A DNA stretch of 64,000 bases from positions 1 through 64,000 of the forward strand of contig NZ_JAGEVF010000003.1 of the NCBI RefSeq assembly GCF_017581965.1, read 5' to 3'. This document shows, piece by piece, positions 6,797 to 17,063 of the stretch. The position numbers and the translations under genes are program-made. Position 1 is the first letter of the stretch; every line of letters begins with the position of its first letter. The stretch is from Winogradskyella pelagia. GTDB lineage: Bacteria; Bacteroidota; Bacteroidia; Flavobacteriales; Flavobacteriaceae. The notes beneath the pieces were generated by a model. The model saw nothing but the letters and a program-made list of their open reading frames with translations. It did not search any database and was not told where the DNA came from.

Positions 6797-9700
6797 ATGA
6801 AAACTATTACCCAAATCTCAATGGTATGGATGGTCTTTTTTGCCGCCATCTTATTATCTGAACAACTGCATTCGCAGACTACGATAGCTTTTTATAATTT
6901 CGAGTCTGGCCTCCAGGGCTGGACAGATGGAGGAAGCGATGCAGGCCTTATTGGAAGTGGATGGGCCTGCACAGGAACTGCTATCTATTCTAAAGATAAT
7001 GACACGAGTCAAAACTACATGACATCTCCAACATTAGATTTAACCCCATACACTGAGGTTGAATTTTCGGTATGCCATAAATCGACAAATGTGGACAGTG
7101 GTGAAGGTTTTGATTTGGAATTTTTTGATGGAACCTCATGGATTACTGTGAGATCATTTACTAAGCCTGGTGACTTCAATAATAACGGGTCTGGCTCATC
7201 CAATTCCTTCACAGTATCTTTAGACACCGGAAGTTATGCATTTGCAGCAAACTCACGTTTTAGATTAACTGGAACAGCGAGTGATAATAACGAATGGAAT
7301 ATGTTTGACAATATTCTCATTGCAACACCTGGATACTGTCTGGCAGCTTCTGCAAATGATAGTTTCGAATGGATAGGTAACGTAACTCTGGGGAGTATAA
7401 ATAATACCTCTGGTGCTGGCTCAACGTTCACTGGGTATTCTGATTTCACAGCTCAGTCCACAGACTTAACCCAAGGAACAAGTGAGCCTATTTCCATTAC
7501 TCCAACCTGGCAGTCGACCCAGTATAACGAAGCTTACGCCGTTTACATTGATTATAATCAAGATTTAGATTTTGATGACCCAGGAGAATTAGTCTTTACA
7601 GCAGGACCAGACCAAGTAACACCTCAAACTGGCAATATATCAGTACCATTAACTGCTACCTTAGGCCCTACAAGAATGCGCGTTATTATGGATGATGTTA
7701 ATCCTGTAGCAGGCCCTTGCGTTAATCCAAATTTTGGAGAAGTTGAAGATTATACGGTGAATATTACTGCTGGTTCTCCTCTAGCTGAAATTAATATTAC
7801 AGGTAATGGTAATAACATTGTCAATGGAGATGTTACACCAAGTTTAACCGATGGTACTGATTTTGGAAGTGTTGCTATTACCGGTGGCACAAATGCCAAT
7901 AGTTTTGTTATTGAAAATTTGGGAGGCGTTAATGATTTAAATTTAACAGATCCTTGGCCTTATGTAAGCATAAGCGGTACACATGCTGCTGATTTTAGCC
8001 TTACTGCTCCTGGTAATGTCATCACTGCAGGTACCTCAACTACTTTTGTTATTACCTTTGACCCAAGTGCCATTGGACTTAGAACAGCTACAGTATCAAT
8101 AGCAAATGATGATACTGACGAAAACCCATATACGTTTAATATTCAAGGAACTGGATTTGTCCCACCACCATGCGGATCTTACAGCACTTACACAGCAGAT
8201 TTTGAAATTGGTAACGACGGATGGGTGTTGAGTGGTTCAGATGCTACAAGACTTAATGACGGTACAAGAGCGTATGAAAATAATCATAGCATAAGACTGA
8301 GAAATACTGGAGCTATGACCCTAACAGGCCTTGACTTTACAGGATATGAAAAAGTTGACTTTGAGTTCTTTTTCTACTCTGAAGGGATGGAGTTAAATGA
8401 GAGCTTTCTCGTCGAGTATAGAGAAAATTCAAGCGCCTCCTGGCAAACGGTAGAGACATATAATTCTAATGGAAATGCCTATAGTTCTAACGATGGTGAC
8501 TTTATTAACAATAATTTTCATGCAAGGACCGCAATTTTAACAAATACCGAATTCACAATTCCGGCTGCAGCTACTGCAGAAATTAGAATTACCAATCAAG
8601 GTACGGACACAACGGACATCATTTATATTGACAAAGTCTCTATTTTTGGTACGACTTACTGTGTTCCGACCCTATCCCCTGGAGGCATTAATTCAGGACT
8701 TACACTTTGGTTAAAGGCTGACGAAATAACTGGATCCACAGTTCAAGCAGACAATAGTGATGTTGATGCGTGGATAGATAATGGTCAAGGGCATAACGCT
8801 AGGGTAAGTGATCCTGCTAGCGCAGTTATTGGTAAACCCGTTTTTAAAAATAATGCAACAGACAATGTAAATTTTAACCCTGTTATTGCTTTTGGGAACA
8901 ATCCGCTTACTGCCCCAAAGAGCTTTACCTATCTAGAAAGTGGAAGAGAAGTCTTACATGGCACTGGAGGGTTTAACACTCAAGAGCTTTATATTGTAGT
9001 TGTTCCAGATATCACTGTAAATAGTTCTCTATTCCCACCAATGGATTTGTTGTGTAGTCAGAACGAAATTACCAATGTTTGGGATGAAGATGTTACGGGT
9101 TATGGTTTTGGTGATTACTCAGCGCGTTATGATAATGAAATGGTGGCTTTTGCCAATGGAACCAACCCTACACCAACACCTGTAGACGTAAATCTAAGAG
9201 GTTACGGGATTGCTGAAACTGGAGCTACGGTTTATGACTCTAATAGTGTCTTAGTTTTAAGTGCTAGAAATACAGTTGCAGGGACATCCCAAGAACTCTT
9301 TATGAATGGTAATAACATTGGTATAACAGAAGTAGGTGTTCCACAATTTACTAATTCAACTAACCGAAGATTCTGGTTAGGCCGTAGCCAAGCCTTCGGC
9401 GGTAGTTTTAACGGACGAATCGCAGAAGTTATTAGCTATAATACACGTGTAGACGATGTTGCAGAAAGACCTAAAATTGAGAGCTACCTAGCTGTAAAGT
9501 ATGGAATTACCCAAGGAGTTAACGGCGTTTCACAAGATTATGTGGATAGTGATGGTACAGTAATATGGGATCAATCTAATAATGTAGGATATAACTATGA
9601 TATTGCTGGAATAGGAAGAGACGATGCTTCGACATTGGAGCAAAAACAGTCAAGTAGTATCAACTATGAAACCGATGTTGATGGTAGAACTAGAGGCATC

Positions 9701-12700
9701 CTTACTATGGGGCTTACCGATATCTACGATACCAATTACGACAATAAGACTTCAAACGCTACGACTTTCAATGATAAAGAATTTTTAATGTGGGGTAATG
9801 ATGGTGCTGACTTAAACTTGGCAGCTTCTACTGTGACGGTAAATATGAGTGCAGGTGTCTCTCCACCGTTAACAACAGATGTAACCTTTACAGCAATGCA
9901 ACGCACTTGGAAAGTTGTAGAATCTGGAGGTGACATTCCTGAAGTAAAAGTTAGAATTCCTCAAGATGCGATTAGAAATATTAGTCCCCCAGGAAGCTAT
10001 TACATGTTCATTTCAGATACTGGTGTATTTGATCCAACAGCCGATTATAGAGTAATGACCGCAGATGGCAACGGTAATCTAGAAACAGTTTATGATTTTG
10101 ATAACACAAAATACATCACTTTTGGTTATGCTCCTCAAGTGATTGTAGAACGCTCGGTTTATTTCGATGGTGCTGTTGACTATGTGGATATGGAAGACGC
10201 CTTAGATGTTGACCCAACAGGCTTTACCCTTTCTGCTTGGATAAAACGCGACGCTGCCGACAGTGGCACTAAGTCCATTTTATCTAAGCGCGATGCAGCA
10301 TTTACCGAAGGTTATGATCTACAAATTCAAAATGATAATTCAATCCGTGTAATTTGGAAAAATGGTTCTGACCAAGAGCTTATCTCTAACACACGTATTC
10401 CAAACGACCAGTGGCATCATGTGGCTGTTGTCTATAACGGTACGATAGCTTATATCTATATCGATGGTGTCCTTGATAATGATGATGCGAAAACAGCTCC
10501 AATAGCTACTGATGAATCCTTCTATATTGCAGCAGCTGGTAAAAACACACCTTTGCAACACTTTAGAGGAAATATTGACGAAGTTAGAGTATGGGATACA
10601 GCTTTATCTGAAGACCAGTTACGATTTGTAATGAACCAAGAAATTGCTGATAACGCAGGGCAAGTAATGGGTAATGAATTACCTACCTCAATAAGCAGAA
10701 ATGATATTAATGCAATACCATGGAATGATTTGGCCGGTTATTATCCTATGTCCGTTTACACCTATACTAATACAGACGATGCATCCGGTAACGGTAATCA
10801 AGGTGCACTAAGAAATCTTGATACTGTTGACCGACAAACTGCACCACTACCCTATGAGTCCACACAAAATGGAGATTGGGACACTAACGGAACCTGGGCC
10901 AATGGCAACGTACAATATATTCCTGGTTCACCATCAATTGTTGACCCTAGTATTACTGTAGATTGGAATATTGTGAGAACTTCTCATAATGTAACAATGG
11001 ACAACTCGTCATTGCCTGCAGCCAAACTTGATAATAGAAAAGTACTTGGCCTCTATGTAGCTGCCAATGAATTAACCTTAACAGGCAACAACGTAGCTCA
11101 TACAGGAAATGGTTTAACTGTTTCACATTACCTTAGATTAACTGGTAAAATTGATTTAGAAGGCGAGTCGCAACTCATACAGGAGATAAATAGTGATTTA
11201 GTAGTAGATACCAATGGTGTTCTTGAAAAGGACCAACAAGGTACTGCAGATACTTATACCTATAACTATTGGTCGGCTCCAGTTGGCGAAACAGATATGG
11301 GAACTAATAATTACAGATTTACCGTGCAGGATGTAATGTTCGATGGTACTAACCCTATCAACTTCTCATCATCTGGATATGATGGTGCAGCTTCAAGCCC
11401 TGTTACGATAGCGGATTATTGGATTTGGAAATTTGCCAACCTAACTAGTGGAAATTACTCCGCATGGCAACATGTTAGGAGAACCGGCAATATCCTAGCT
11501 GGTGAAGGGTTTACAATGAAGGGTCCTGGAACAGGTTCAATTCTTACAGACCAAAATTATGTATTCCTCGGAAAACCAAACAATGGCGACGTTAACCTAA
11601 CGATTAACGCTGGCAATGATTATCTCGTTGGTAACCCATATGCCTCGGCTATAGATGCTAACCAGTTTATATTAGATAATGGTCCTGAATTGAATTATGA
11701 TGGTGGCCCAGATACTACACCTTTACTTAGCGGAACGTTATATTTCTGGGAACATTGGGGAGGCGGATCTCATTTACTTGCAGAATACCAAGGAGGATAT
11801 GCAACCTATAATTTTTCTGGAGCAGTTGCAGCAGCCTCATATGGAACAAACGATCCAGATGTAGGTACTGGAGGTACACCGACTAAATTACCAGGAAGAT
11901 ATATCCCAGTGGGACAAGGGTTCTTTGTGTCTGGAGAAACAACAGGTACTATAAATTTTAACAATGGTCAACGTATCTTCGTTAGAGAAGGATCAGCTAG
12001 CTCTGTTTTTGTTAGAAATTCAAGCCAAAGTACTGCTGAAAACATTGAAAACCCATATGGTGAGGATGACAGAATGAAGTTTAGAATAGGGTTCAACTCC
12101 GTAAACACCATTCATAGACAGCTTCTCCTAACTATTGATGAAAAGGCAACTCCAGGTGTTGATTGGGCCTTCGATGCCGCACTCAACGAAACTCAAATGG
12201 ATGATATGTTTTGGTTGATTGATGGTAATGAATTTGTGATTCAAGGTAGTGATGAACCGAACAGAGATACTGTTTTTCCTCTTGGAGTCAGAATAGATAC
12301 TGATGGGGACAATACTATAAGAATTGATGAATTAGAGAATGTACCAAGCGATATTGATATTTTCTTACACGATAAGGCTTTAGACCTCTATCATAACTTA
12401 AGAACTAGCGATTATACTATTTTCTTAAATGCTGGCGAATATCTTGAGCGTTTTGAAATAACATTTAGAAACGAAAATATATCTCTAGGTCTTGAAGATG
12501 AAATACTTAAACAATTAGACATTCTTTACTCAAATGATATTGAAAAATTAGTACTAATCAATCCTAACAATATAGAAATAGCACAAATTGAGTTATTCAA
12601 TATTTTAGGTCAATCAATCCTTACCATAGATAATATTTCAGAAGGCGGTTACTCTGAATATGACGTTAAGAATTTAAGTACTGGAACTTACATTGTTAAA

Positions 12701-12751
12701 CTTTATACTTTAAGCGGTTCAGTATCAACAAAAAAAGTTTTAGTAAAATAA
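6797..12751 (+). CDS. Giant multidomain T9SS cargo protein (GEVED, choice-of-anchor D, LamG, type A sorting domain)
   Basis: This is a 1984-residue secreted surface protein. Domains in order: signal peptide (about 1-27, ending LHSQ); an adhesin-like beta domain; a GEVED domain ending near residue 322 (NFGEVEDYTV); a choice-of-anchor-D/ASPM-type beta domain (about 330-455); a second beta-sandwich (about 458-622); a concanavalin-type region starting GLTLWLKADE near 634 and ending with ESYLAVKYGIT near 905; a LamG domain (about 1120-1290, beginning VYFDGAVDYVDMED); further repeats; and a C-terminal type A sorting domain in the last 75 residues (ELFNILGQSI, STGTYIVKLYT). T9SS should export it and attach it to the surface or release it. 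Adhesion or glycan binding is likely; no catalytic motif is visible. It is transcribed alone. Confidence 0.85.
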   Translation: MKTITQISMVWMVFFAAILLSEQLHSQTTIAFYNFESGLQGWTDGGSDAGLIGSGWACTGTAIYSKDNDTSQNYMTSPTLDLTPYTEVEFSVCHKSTNVDSGEGFDLEFFDGTSWITVRSFTKPGDFNNNGSGSSNSFTVSLDTGSYAFAANSRFRLTGTASDNNEWNMFDNILIATPGYCLAASANDSFEWIGNVTLGSINNTSGAGSTFTGYSDFTAQSTDLTQGTSEPISITPTWQSTQYNEAYAVYIDYNQDLDFDDPGELVFTAGPDQVTPQTGNISVPLTATLGPTRMRVIMDDVNPVAGPCVNPNFGEVEDYTVNITAGSPLAEINITGNGNNIVNGDVTPSLTDGTDFGSVAITGGTNANSFVIENLGGVNDLNLTDPWPYVSISGTHAADFSLTAPGNVITAGTSTTFVITFDPSAIGLRTATVSIANDDTDENPYTFNIQGTGFVPPPCGSYSTYTADFEIGNDGWVLSGSDATRLNDGTRAYENNHSIRLRNTGAMTLTGLDFTGYEKVDFEFFFYSEGMELNESFLVEYRENSSASWQTVETYNSNGNAYSSNDGDFINNNFHARTAILTNTEFTIPAAATAEIRITNQGTDTTDIIYIDKVSIFGTTYCVPTLSPGGINSGLTLWLKADEITGSTVQADNSDVDAWIDNGQGHNARVSDPASAVIGKPVFKNNATDNVNFNPVIAFGNNPLTAPKSFTYLESGREVLHGTGGFNTQELYIVVVPDITVNSSLFPPMDLLCSQNEITNVWDEDVTGYGFGDYSARYDNEMVAFANGTNPTPTPVDVNLRGYGIAETGATVYDSNSVLVLSARNTVAGTSQELFMNGNNIGITEVGVPQFTNSTNRRFWLGRSQAFGGSFNGRIAEVISYNTRVDDVAERPKIESYLAVKYGITQGVNGVSQDYVDSDGTVIWDQSNNVGYNYDIAGIGRDDASTLEQKQSSSINYETDVDGRTRGILTMGLTDIYDTNYDNKTSNATTFNDKEFLMWGNDGADLNLAASTVTVNMSAGVSPPLTTDVTFTAMQRTWKVVESGGDIPEVKVRIPQDAIRNISPPGSYYMFISDTGVFDPTADYRVMTADGNGNLETVYDFDNTKYITFGYAPQVIVERSVYFDGAVDYVDMEDALDVDPTGFTLSAWIKRDAADSGTKSILSKRDAAFTEGYDLQIQNDNSIRVIWKNGSDQELISNTRIPNDQWHHVAVVYNGTIAYIYIDGVLDNDDAKTAPIATDESFYIAAAGKNTPLQHFRGNIDEVRVWDTALSEDQLRFVMNQEIADNAGQVMGNELPTSISRNDINAIPWNDLAGYYPMSVYTYTNTDDASGNGNQGALRNLDTVDRQTAPLPYESTQNGDWDTNGTWANGNVQYIPGSPSIVDPSITVDWNIVRTSHNVTMDNSSLPAAKLDNRKVLGLYVAANELTLTGNNVAHTGNGLTVSHYLRLTGKIDLEGESQLIQEINSDLVVDTNGVLEKDQQGTADTYTYNYWSAPVGETDMGTNNYRFTVQDVMFDGTNPINFSSSGYDGAASSPVTIADYWIWKFANLTSGNYSAWQHVRRTGNILAGEGFTMKGPGTGSILTDQNYVFLGKPNNGDVNLTINAGNDYLVGNPYASAIDANQFILDNGPELNYDGGPDTTPLLSGTLYFWEHWGGGSHLLAEYQGGYATYNFSGAVAAASYGTNDPDVGTGGTPTKLPGRYIPVGQGFFVSGETTGTINFNNGQRIFVREGSASSVFVRNSSQSTAENIENPYGEDDRMKFRIGFNSVNTIHRQLLLTIDEKATPGVDWAFDAALNETQMDDMFWLIDGNEFVIQGSDEPNRDTVFPLGVRIDTDGDNTIRIDELENVPSDIDIFLHDKALDLYHNLRTSDYTIFLNAGEYLERFEITFRNENISLGLEDEILKQLDILYSNDIEKLVLINPNNIEIAQIELFNILGQSILTIDNISEGGYSEYDVKNLSTGTYIVKLYTLSGSVSTKKVLVK

Positions 12752-12785
12752 TTTTTTGCCCCAAATCTTAAATCTTAACCACGAG

Positions 12786-12813
12786 AAAGCCCTGACTTAT
12801 GTCAGGGCTTTTT
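12786..12813. terminator. Bidirectional terminator between the cargo gene and hisS
   Basis: AAAGCCCTGAC (12786-12796) pairs perfectly with GTCAGGGCTTT (12801-12811) around a TTAT loop. A T-run follows on the plus strand and a T-rich flank on the minus strand, so it can serve both convergent genes. Confidence 0.9.
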
Positions 12814-12836
12814 CATTATATAAAATCATTCTGAAT

Positions 12837-14219
12837 CTAAGACAGCGCTTCAATAAGCGCGCTAAGTGACATATTAATCTGTTCTCCTGACACCATATTT
12901 TTAAGTGCAAATGACTCATTTTTTAGTTCCTCCTCACCTACTAACACCACATAAGGTATATTGCGCTTGTTAGCATAATTCATTTGCTTTTTCATCTGTT
13001 TACCAGATGTGACAGCATCAGGATACAATTCTGCTTTAACACCACAATCTCTTAACTTAGAAACGGCTTGTAAGGATACCAAAGCTTCTTGCTCACCAAA
13101 ACTGATGAATATAACTTTAGTGGTTTCTTTGATCGCTTCCGGAAATAAATTCAATTCCTCTAAAACCAAATAAATTCTATCCAAACCAAAACTAATACCT
13201 ACTCCACTAACATCATTTAATCCAAAGATTCCCGTGAGGTCATCATAACGACCACCACCACCTATAGATCCCATTTTAACGCCTTCTGGAGCAGATACCT
13301 CAAAAATAGCACCTGTATAATAGTTTAATCCACGTGCCAGAGTCACATCTAATTGCAATCTTGCTGTTTTAATTCCTATTGATGAAATGGTCTCATTTAT
13401 AAATTCGAGTTCCTCAATTCCCTTTAAACCTATTTCAGAAGTGGTTAGAATAGACTTTAATTTATCTATCTGCTCAGAAAAATTACCGGTAAGATTAAAC
13501 AAGGGTTCTAACTTAGAAATTCCGTCCTCTTGGATACCTTTCCTTCGCATTTCGGCTTTAACCTTCTCCTCTCCTATTTTGTCTAATTTATCTAGTGCAA
13601 CCGTAAAATCAATAAGCTTGTCTTTAGCACCTATGAGCTCAGCGATACCCGAAAGAATTTTTCTGTTATTAATTTTTATAGCAACCCCTTCTAATTTTAG
13701 CTCCGAAAAAACAGCATCATAAAGTTGTATCAGTTCGACCTCCTGAAGCAATGACGTAGATCCTACAACATCAGCATCACATTGGTAAAACTCTCTAAAA
13801 CGCCCCTTTTGAGGCCTATCCGCTCTCCAAACCGGTTGAATTTGATAACGTTTAAAAGGAAATGCAATTTCATTTTGGTGCTGTACAACGTACCGAGCAA
13901 AGGGCACCGTTAAATCATAGCGCAACGCTTTTTCTGAAATTTTCGGCGTAAAAACAGATTCCGATTTTGATTCGAAATCATCATTAGATAATTTTTTTAA
14001 ATATTCTCCTGAATTTAAAATCTTAAAAATCAAACGATCCCCTTCATCACCATACTTGCCCATCAAAGTATCAGAGTTTTCAAAACTAGGTGTTTCAATG
14101 GGCTCAAAACCAAAAAGCTTGAACTGTTCCTTTATAGTATCTATAATATAAGAACGCTTAGCAACCTCGCCTGCGTTAAAATCTCTTGTTCCTTTGGGTA
14201 TTGTTGGTTTTTGTGCCAT
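12837..14219 (-). CDS. hisS: Histidine--tRNA ligase
   Basis: This 460-residue class II synthetase charges tRNA-His with histidine in the cytoplasm. Motif 2 is clear (VWRADRPQKGRFREFYQCD, about residues 123-150), as are the two histidine-binding blocks (LTVPFARYV; LARGLNYYTGAIFEV) and motif 3 (GVGISFGLDRIYL, about 340-353). The C-terminal anticodon-binding domain starts near residue 370. Length is normal for the Bacteroidota form. The ATG at 14219 is preceded by a short hairpin (14226-14243) that could hide the start region. Confidence 0.97.
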   Translation of the reverse strand: MAQKPTIPKGTRDFNAGEVAKRSYIIDTIKEQFKLFGFEPIETPSFENSDTLMGKYGDEGDRLIFKILNSGEYLKKLSNDDFESKSESVFTPKISEKALRYDLTVPFARYVVQHQNEIAFPFKRYQIQPVWRADRPQKGRFREFYQCDADVVGSTSLLQEVELIQLYDAVFSELKLEGVAIKINNRKILSGIAELIGAKDKLIDFTVALDKLDKIGEEKVKAEMRRKGIQEDGISKLEPLFNLTGNFSEQIDKLKSILTTSEIGLKGIEELEFINETISSIGIKTARLQLDVTLARGLNYYTGAIFEVSAPEGVKMGSIGGGGRYDDLTGIFGLNDVSGVGISFGLDRIYLVLEELNLFPEAIKETTKVIFISFGEQEALVSLQAVSKLRDCGVKAELYPDAVTSGKQMKKQMNYANKRNIPYVVLVGEEELKNESFALKNMVSGEQINMSLSALIEALS

Positions 14220-14225
14220 GTTTAT

Positions 14226-14243
14226 TTTCTGCTATGGCAGAAA
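14226..14243 (-). promoter_or_regulatory. Hairpin in the hisS leader
   Basis: TTTCTGC (14226-14232) and GCAGAAA (14237-14243) form a perfect 7-bp stem with a 4-nt loop, ending 6 bp before the hisS start codon. A role in translation control is possible but not shown. Confidence 0.35.
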
Positions 14244-14382
14244 TCTATTTAAATGAAACGTTTATTGCAAAAACATCGCAAATCCTCACGATGTAACTAA
14301 CATAATGAGAGTTTACTCATCTTGTAAGTCACAAAAATATTATAAATTTTAAAGGTCAACAGAAGTTATTTGGTTTTTATAG

Positions 14383-14390
14383 TAACTTTA
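14383..14390 (+). promoter_or_regulatory. -7 element of the MacB-type permease gene
   Basis: TAACTTTA resembles TAnnTTTG. It lies 54 bp before the chosen ATG, and no good -33 TTG is visible. Confidence 0.35.
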
Positions 14391-14444
14391 GCAACGTTAT
14401 GTAGTCTTATACATTGATTGAGCAAGAAAATCTTAATTGCACCC

Positions 14445-15686
14445 ATGTTTTCATTAGTAAGAGAGAATATTAAAATAGCTGTAGATTCTATTAAAAGTCA
14501 ACTACTTAGAACAATACTCACTGTTTTAATCATAGCTATAGGAATTATGGCACTTGTTGGAATTTTAAGTGGAATTTCTGCTTTAGAAAATACAATCTCT
14601 AGTGATTTCTCGTCAATGGGAGCCAATACCTTTAATCTACAGCGCTATGACTTTAACGTACAGCGCCAAAGTGGTAGAGAACGTAAAAAGATTAATCCTG
14701 TTATCGATTATGTCGATGTCAAAGATTTCTTGGATAAATACACCTATCCTTTTACAACCGTTTCCGTGTCATTCTATGGTACCTCCGCTGCCGAGGTTAA
14801 ATACGAGAATGAGAAGACAGATCCTGAGGTTGCCGTCATAGGAGCCAATGAATACTTTCTTGAGAATTCGGGTCTGGAAATTGAACTAGGCCGTGGCCTC
14901 AATGTATTTGACGTACAAAATAACAATGCAGTTTGTGTCATTGGGAGCGACTTAAGAAAGGCTTTATTTCCTGATGACTATCCTATAAATAAAACAATTA
15001 GCGTTAGAGGTTCCAAGTTAAAAGTTATTGGCCTATTAAAAGAAAAGGGGTCTACTTTTGGAAATAACCAAGATTTGAGAGTTATTATGCCAATACAAAA
15101 GGCAAGATCAATTTTTACCAATCCAAATATCAATTACAATTTAAGCGTAAAAGTTGGCAAAAAAGACCTCTTAGAGGGCGCTCAAGAAGATGCCATACAA
15201 ACCTTCAGAAATATTAGAAAACTTACACCCACTGAAGAAAACAACTTTGGTTTGGTAAGAAGTGATGATCTTATTAATAGAATAGCTTCTATATCTAGCT
15301 ACCTTTATATTGCGGCATGGATTATTAGCATTATTACCATATTTGGTTCAACAATAGCGTTAATGAATATTATGCTAGTTTCTGTGACTGAACGCACACG
15401 AGAAATTGGAGTACGCAAAGCACTTGGTGCTAAGCGTAAAACAATAGCCTTTCAGTTTTTTATGGAAACTGTTATCATAGGACAACTTGGAGGAATTTTA
15501 GGCATCATTTTAGGCATCCTTATAGGTTGGGGAATTTCTAAGGCATTTGAACTAGATTTCTCAACACCATGGCTTGCTATGATATGGGCAACGAGTATCG
15601 CCTTTGTAGTAGCTTTAGTCTCTGGAGTTTATCCCGCAACAAAAGCCGCTAAATTAGACCCAATAGAATCGTTACGGTACGAATAG
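14445..15686 (+). CDS. ABC transporter permease, MacB/FtsX family
   Basis: This 413-residue inner-membrane protein has the MacB topology: one N-terminal membrane helix (about 22-45), a large periplasmic domain (about 50-275) and three C-terminal helices. The signature around the second helix is present (ALMNIMLVSVTERTREIGVRKALGAK), and the protein ends in the family's ATKAAKLDPIESLRYE. Proteins of this type use ATP hydrolysis by a partner to drive export or envelope remodelling. No ATPase gene is adjacent, so the partner is encoded elsewhere. An upstream TTG at 14418 would add nine residues; the ATG at 14445 gives the usual N terminus (MFSLVRENIKIA). Confidence 0.85.
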   Translation: MFSLVRENIKIAVDSIKSQLLRTILTVLIIAIGIMALVGILSGISALENTISSDFSSMGANTFNLQRYDFNVQRQSGRERKKINPVIDYVDVKDFLDKYTYPFTTVSVSFYGTSAAEVKYENEKTDPEVAVIGANEYFLENSGLEIELGRGLNVFDVQNNNAVCVIGSDLRKALFPDDYPINKTISVRGSKLKVIGLLKEKGSTFGNNQDLRVIMPIQKARSIFTNPNINYNLSVKVGKKDLLEGAQEDAIQTFRNIRKLTPTEENNFGLVRSDDLINRIASISSYLYIAAWIISIITIFGSTIALMNIMLVSVTERTREIGVRKALGAKRKTIAFQFFMETVIIGQLGGILGIILGILIGWGISKAFELDFSTPWLAMIWATSIAFVVALVSGVYPATKAAKLDPIESLRYE

Positions 15687-15692
15687 CAGTAC

Positions 15693-16166
15693 CTATCTCT
15701 TAATTAAATTTTCAAAATACTGAAATAAATCTCCCTTGGTGATATTAGCACCTTGCTGAATCAGTTTAAAAATATCTAGGTGCTTATCTTCTGTAAAATC
15801 CTTTTTTGAATTGTAGAATTGAACATCATCAGAGAGTAAGTTATCCCTGAGCCATTGAAATCCTTCCTTCGTAGTTAGGTCTGCTGTGTTTGCCTCTATT
15901 TTTATAGCAATTAACCTCATATACTTAGGTTGACACTGAAATAAATGTATTTGATTAGGCGAGATATGCTCTAGATATTCCACTTTGTTTAACACCCCAT
16001 ACCAGACCAAATCACTAAAAACGTCTAGCTCTTGCTCTGCTGTTTCTGGTTTGTTTCTTTTTAAATCTTCCCACTCTTGCGCAGTGATTGACTGTGTCGC
16101 CAAAAAATTGATAAACTCTTGATGCAATTCTTCAAATTGTTCTTTGGTTAATCGTGCAAATTTCAT
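15693..16166 (-). CDS. Conserved flavobacterial protein, possibly DUF6495
   Basis: This 157-residue soluble, acidic protein has no signal peptide or membrane helix. It begins MKFARLTKEQFEELHQEF and contains a conserved-looking block, LDVFSDLVWYGVLNKVEYLEHIS. I recall similar proteins in many Flavobacteriia under the name DUF6495, but no function is known to me. It starts 2 bp after the upstream GDPD gene on the same strand, so it is probably the last gene of the DUF2490-GDPD operon. It converges with the permease gene, 6 bp away. Confidence 0.6.
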   Translation of the reverse strand: MKFARLTKEQFEELHQEFINFLATQSITAQEWEDLKRNKPETAEQELDVFSDLVWYGVLNKVEYLEHISPNQIHLFQCQPKYMRLIAIKIEANTADLTTKEGFQWLRDNLLSDDVQFYNSKKDFTEDKHLDIFKLIQQGANITKGDLFQYFENLIKR

Positions 16167-16168
16167 TC

Positions 16169-17047
16169 TTAATTACTTTTATTAAGGGCATTAAATACTT
16201 CAAAAGGTCGGTCTGTTGCTATAATGTCAACACCTAAATCTTTCCATTTAGAGTAGAGCTCATCCCCTCGTGCTTTAGCCTGCTTATCTAAGTTACCCAA
16301 AGTACCCAATATACAAAGGATATCTTCGCTATGGATTGCTTTGTAATGCTTAGCAGATGATAATCTGGTTCCGGTAAAAGCAACCATATTCTCTGTTGGA
16401 ATTCGAGAGTTAAGCAGACGTTGAAATTCATCGGAATTCCTAGCAGAAACTGACAAAAGCAACTCTGGAGCTTGTCTGTAAGCGGATTTAGCCTGGTTTA
16501 AATCATATGTTATCAATAAACAAGTATTCTCAGCATCTGCAGACTCAATGGCCTCTATCACGGCTTTTTGACTCACACTCCTTTTTACGTCTGCTGTTAA
16601 AATAACATTGTTAGCCTTACCCCAACTTAAGACTTCGGAAAAGAGCGGTACTTTAAATTTGGTAATATTGCCATAATCATCCTTCAGATATAATTTAGAC
16701 AATTCGTCATAGGTTACTTTTCTTATAAGTCCCTCTCCTGTAGTAGTTCTATTAATAGAATTATCGTGCATTAGTACTAATTTGCCATCCTTAGTCTGTG
16801 CAATATCAACCTCAAATATAGCCGGGATACTATCGTTGACATATTTCATGGTTTCAAGGCAGTTTTCGGGATATCCGAATAGATTTTTGCCGCCTCTATG
16901 TACGCTGATAAACGGAATACTATCGGAATTAGAATAACTAAACCCTTTAGTACTTTCTTGATGTTTTGATTGTTTACACCCTATTAACAGCAAGAAAACC
17001 GTCACATAGGCTGTCGTTGTTAGTAGTTTTAGAAATGACCATTTCAT
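16169..17047 (-). CDS. Glycerophosphodiester phosphodiesterase-family lipoprotein
   Basis: This 292-residue lipoprotein belongs to the GDPD family, which cleaves glycerophosphodiesters to glycerol 3-phosphate and an alcohol. The start at 17047 gives a typical lipoprotein signal with lipobox LLIGC; an ATG at 17077 in the same frame overlaps the upstream gene. The active-site blocks are present: HRGG with PEN (VHRGGKNLFGYPENCLET), the metal site FEVDIAQTKDGKLVLMHD, then NRTTTGEG. The catalytic His, Glu and Asp positions are all filled. It follows the DUF2490 gene closely and is probably co-transcribed with it. It should act in the periplasm or at the outer membrane on lipid head groups. Confidence 0.85.
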   Translation of the reverse strand: MKWSFLKLLTTTAYVTVFLLLIGCKQSKHQESTKGFSYSNSDSIPFISVHRGGKNLFGYPENCLETMKYVNDSIPAIFEVDIAQTKDGKLVLMHDNSINRTTTGEGLIRKVTYDELSKLYLKDDYGNITKFKVPLFSEVLSWGKANNVILTADVKRSVSQKAVIEAIESADAENTCLLITYDLNQAKSAYRQAPELLLSVSARNSDEFQRLLNSRIPTENMVAFTGTRLSSAKHYKAIHSEDILCILGTLGNLDKQAKARGDELYSKWKDLGVDIIATDRPFEVFNALNKSN

Positions 17048-17063
17048 CAAAAAAACCTTAAAA

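Noticed and set aside
13387-13722. 111-residue plus-strand frame inside hisS
   Set aside because: It is an antisense shadow of a well-supported gene.
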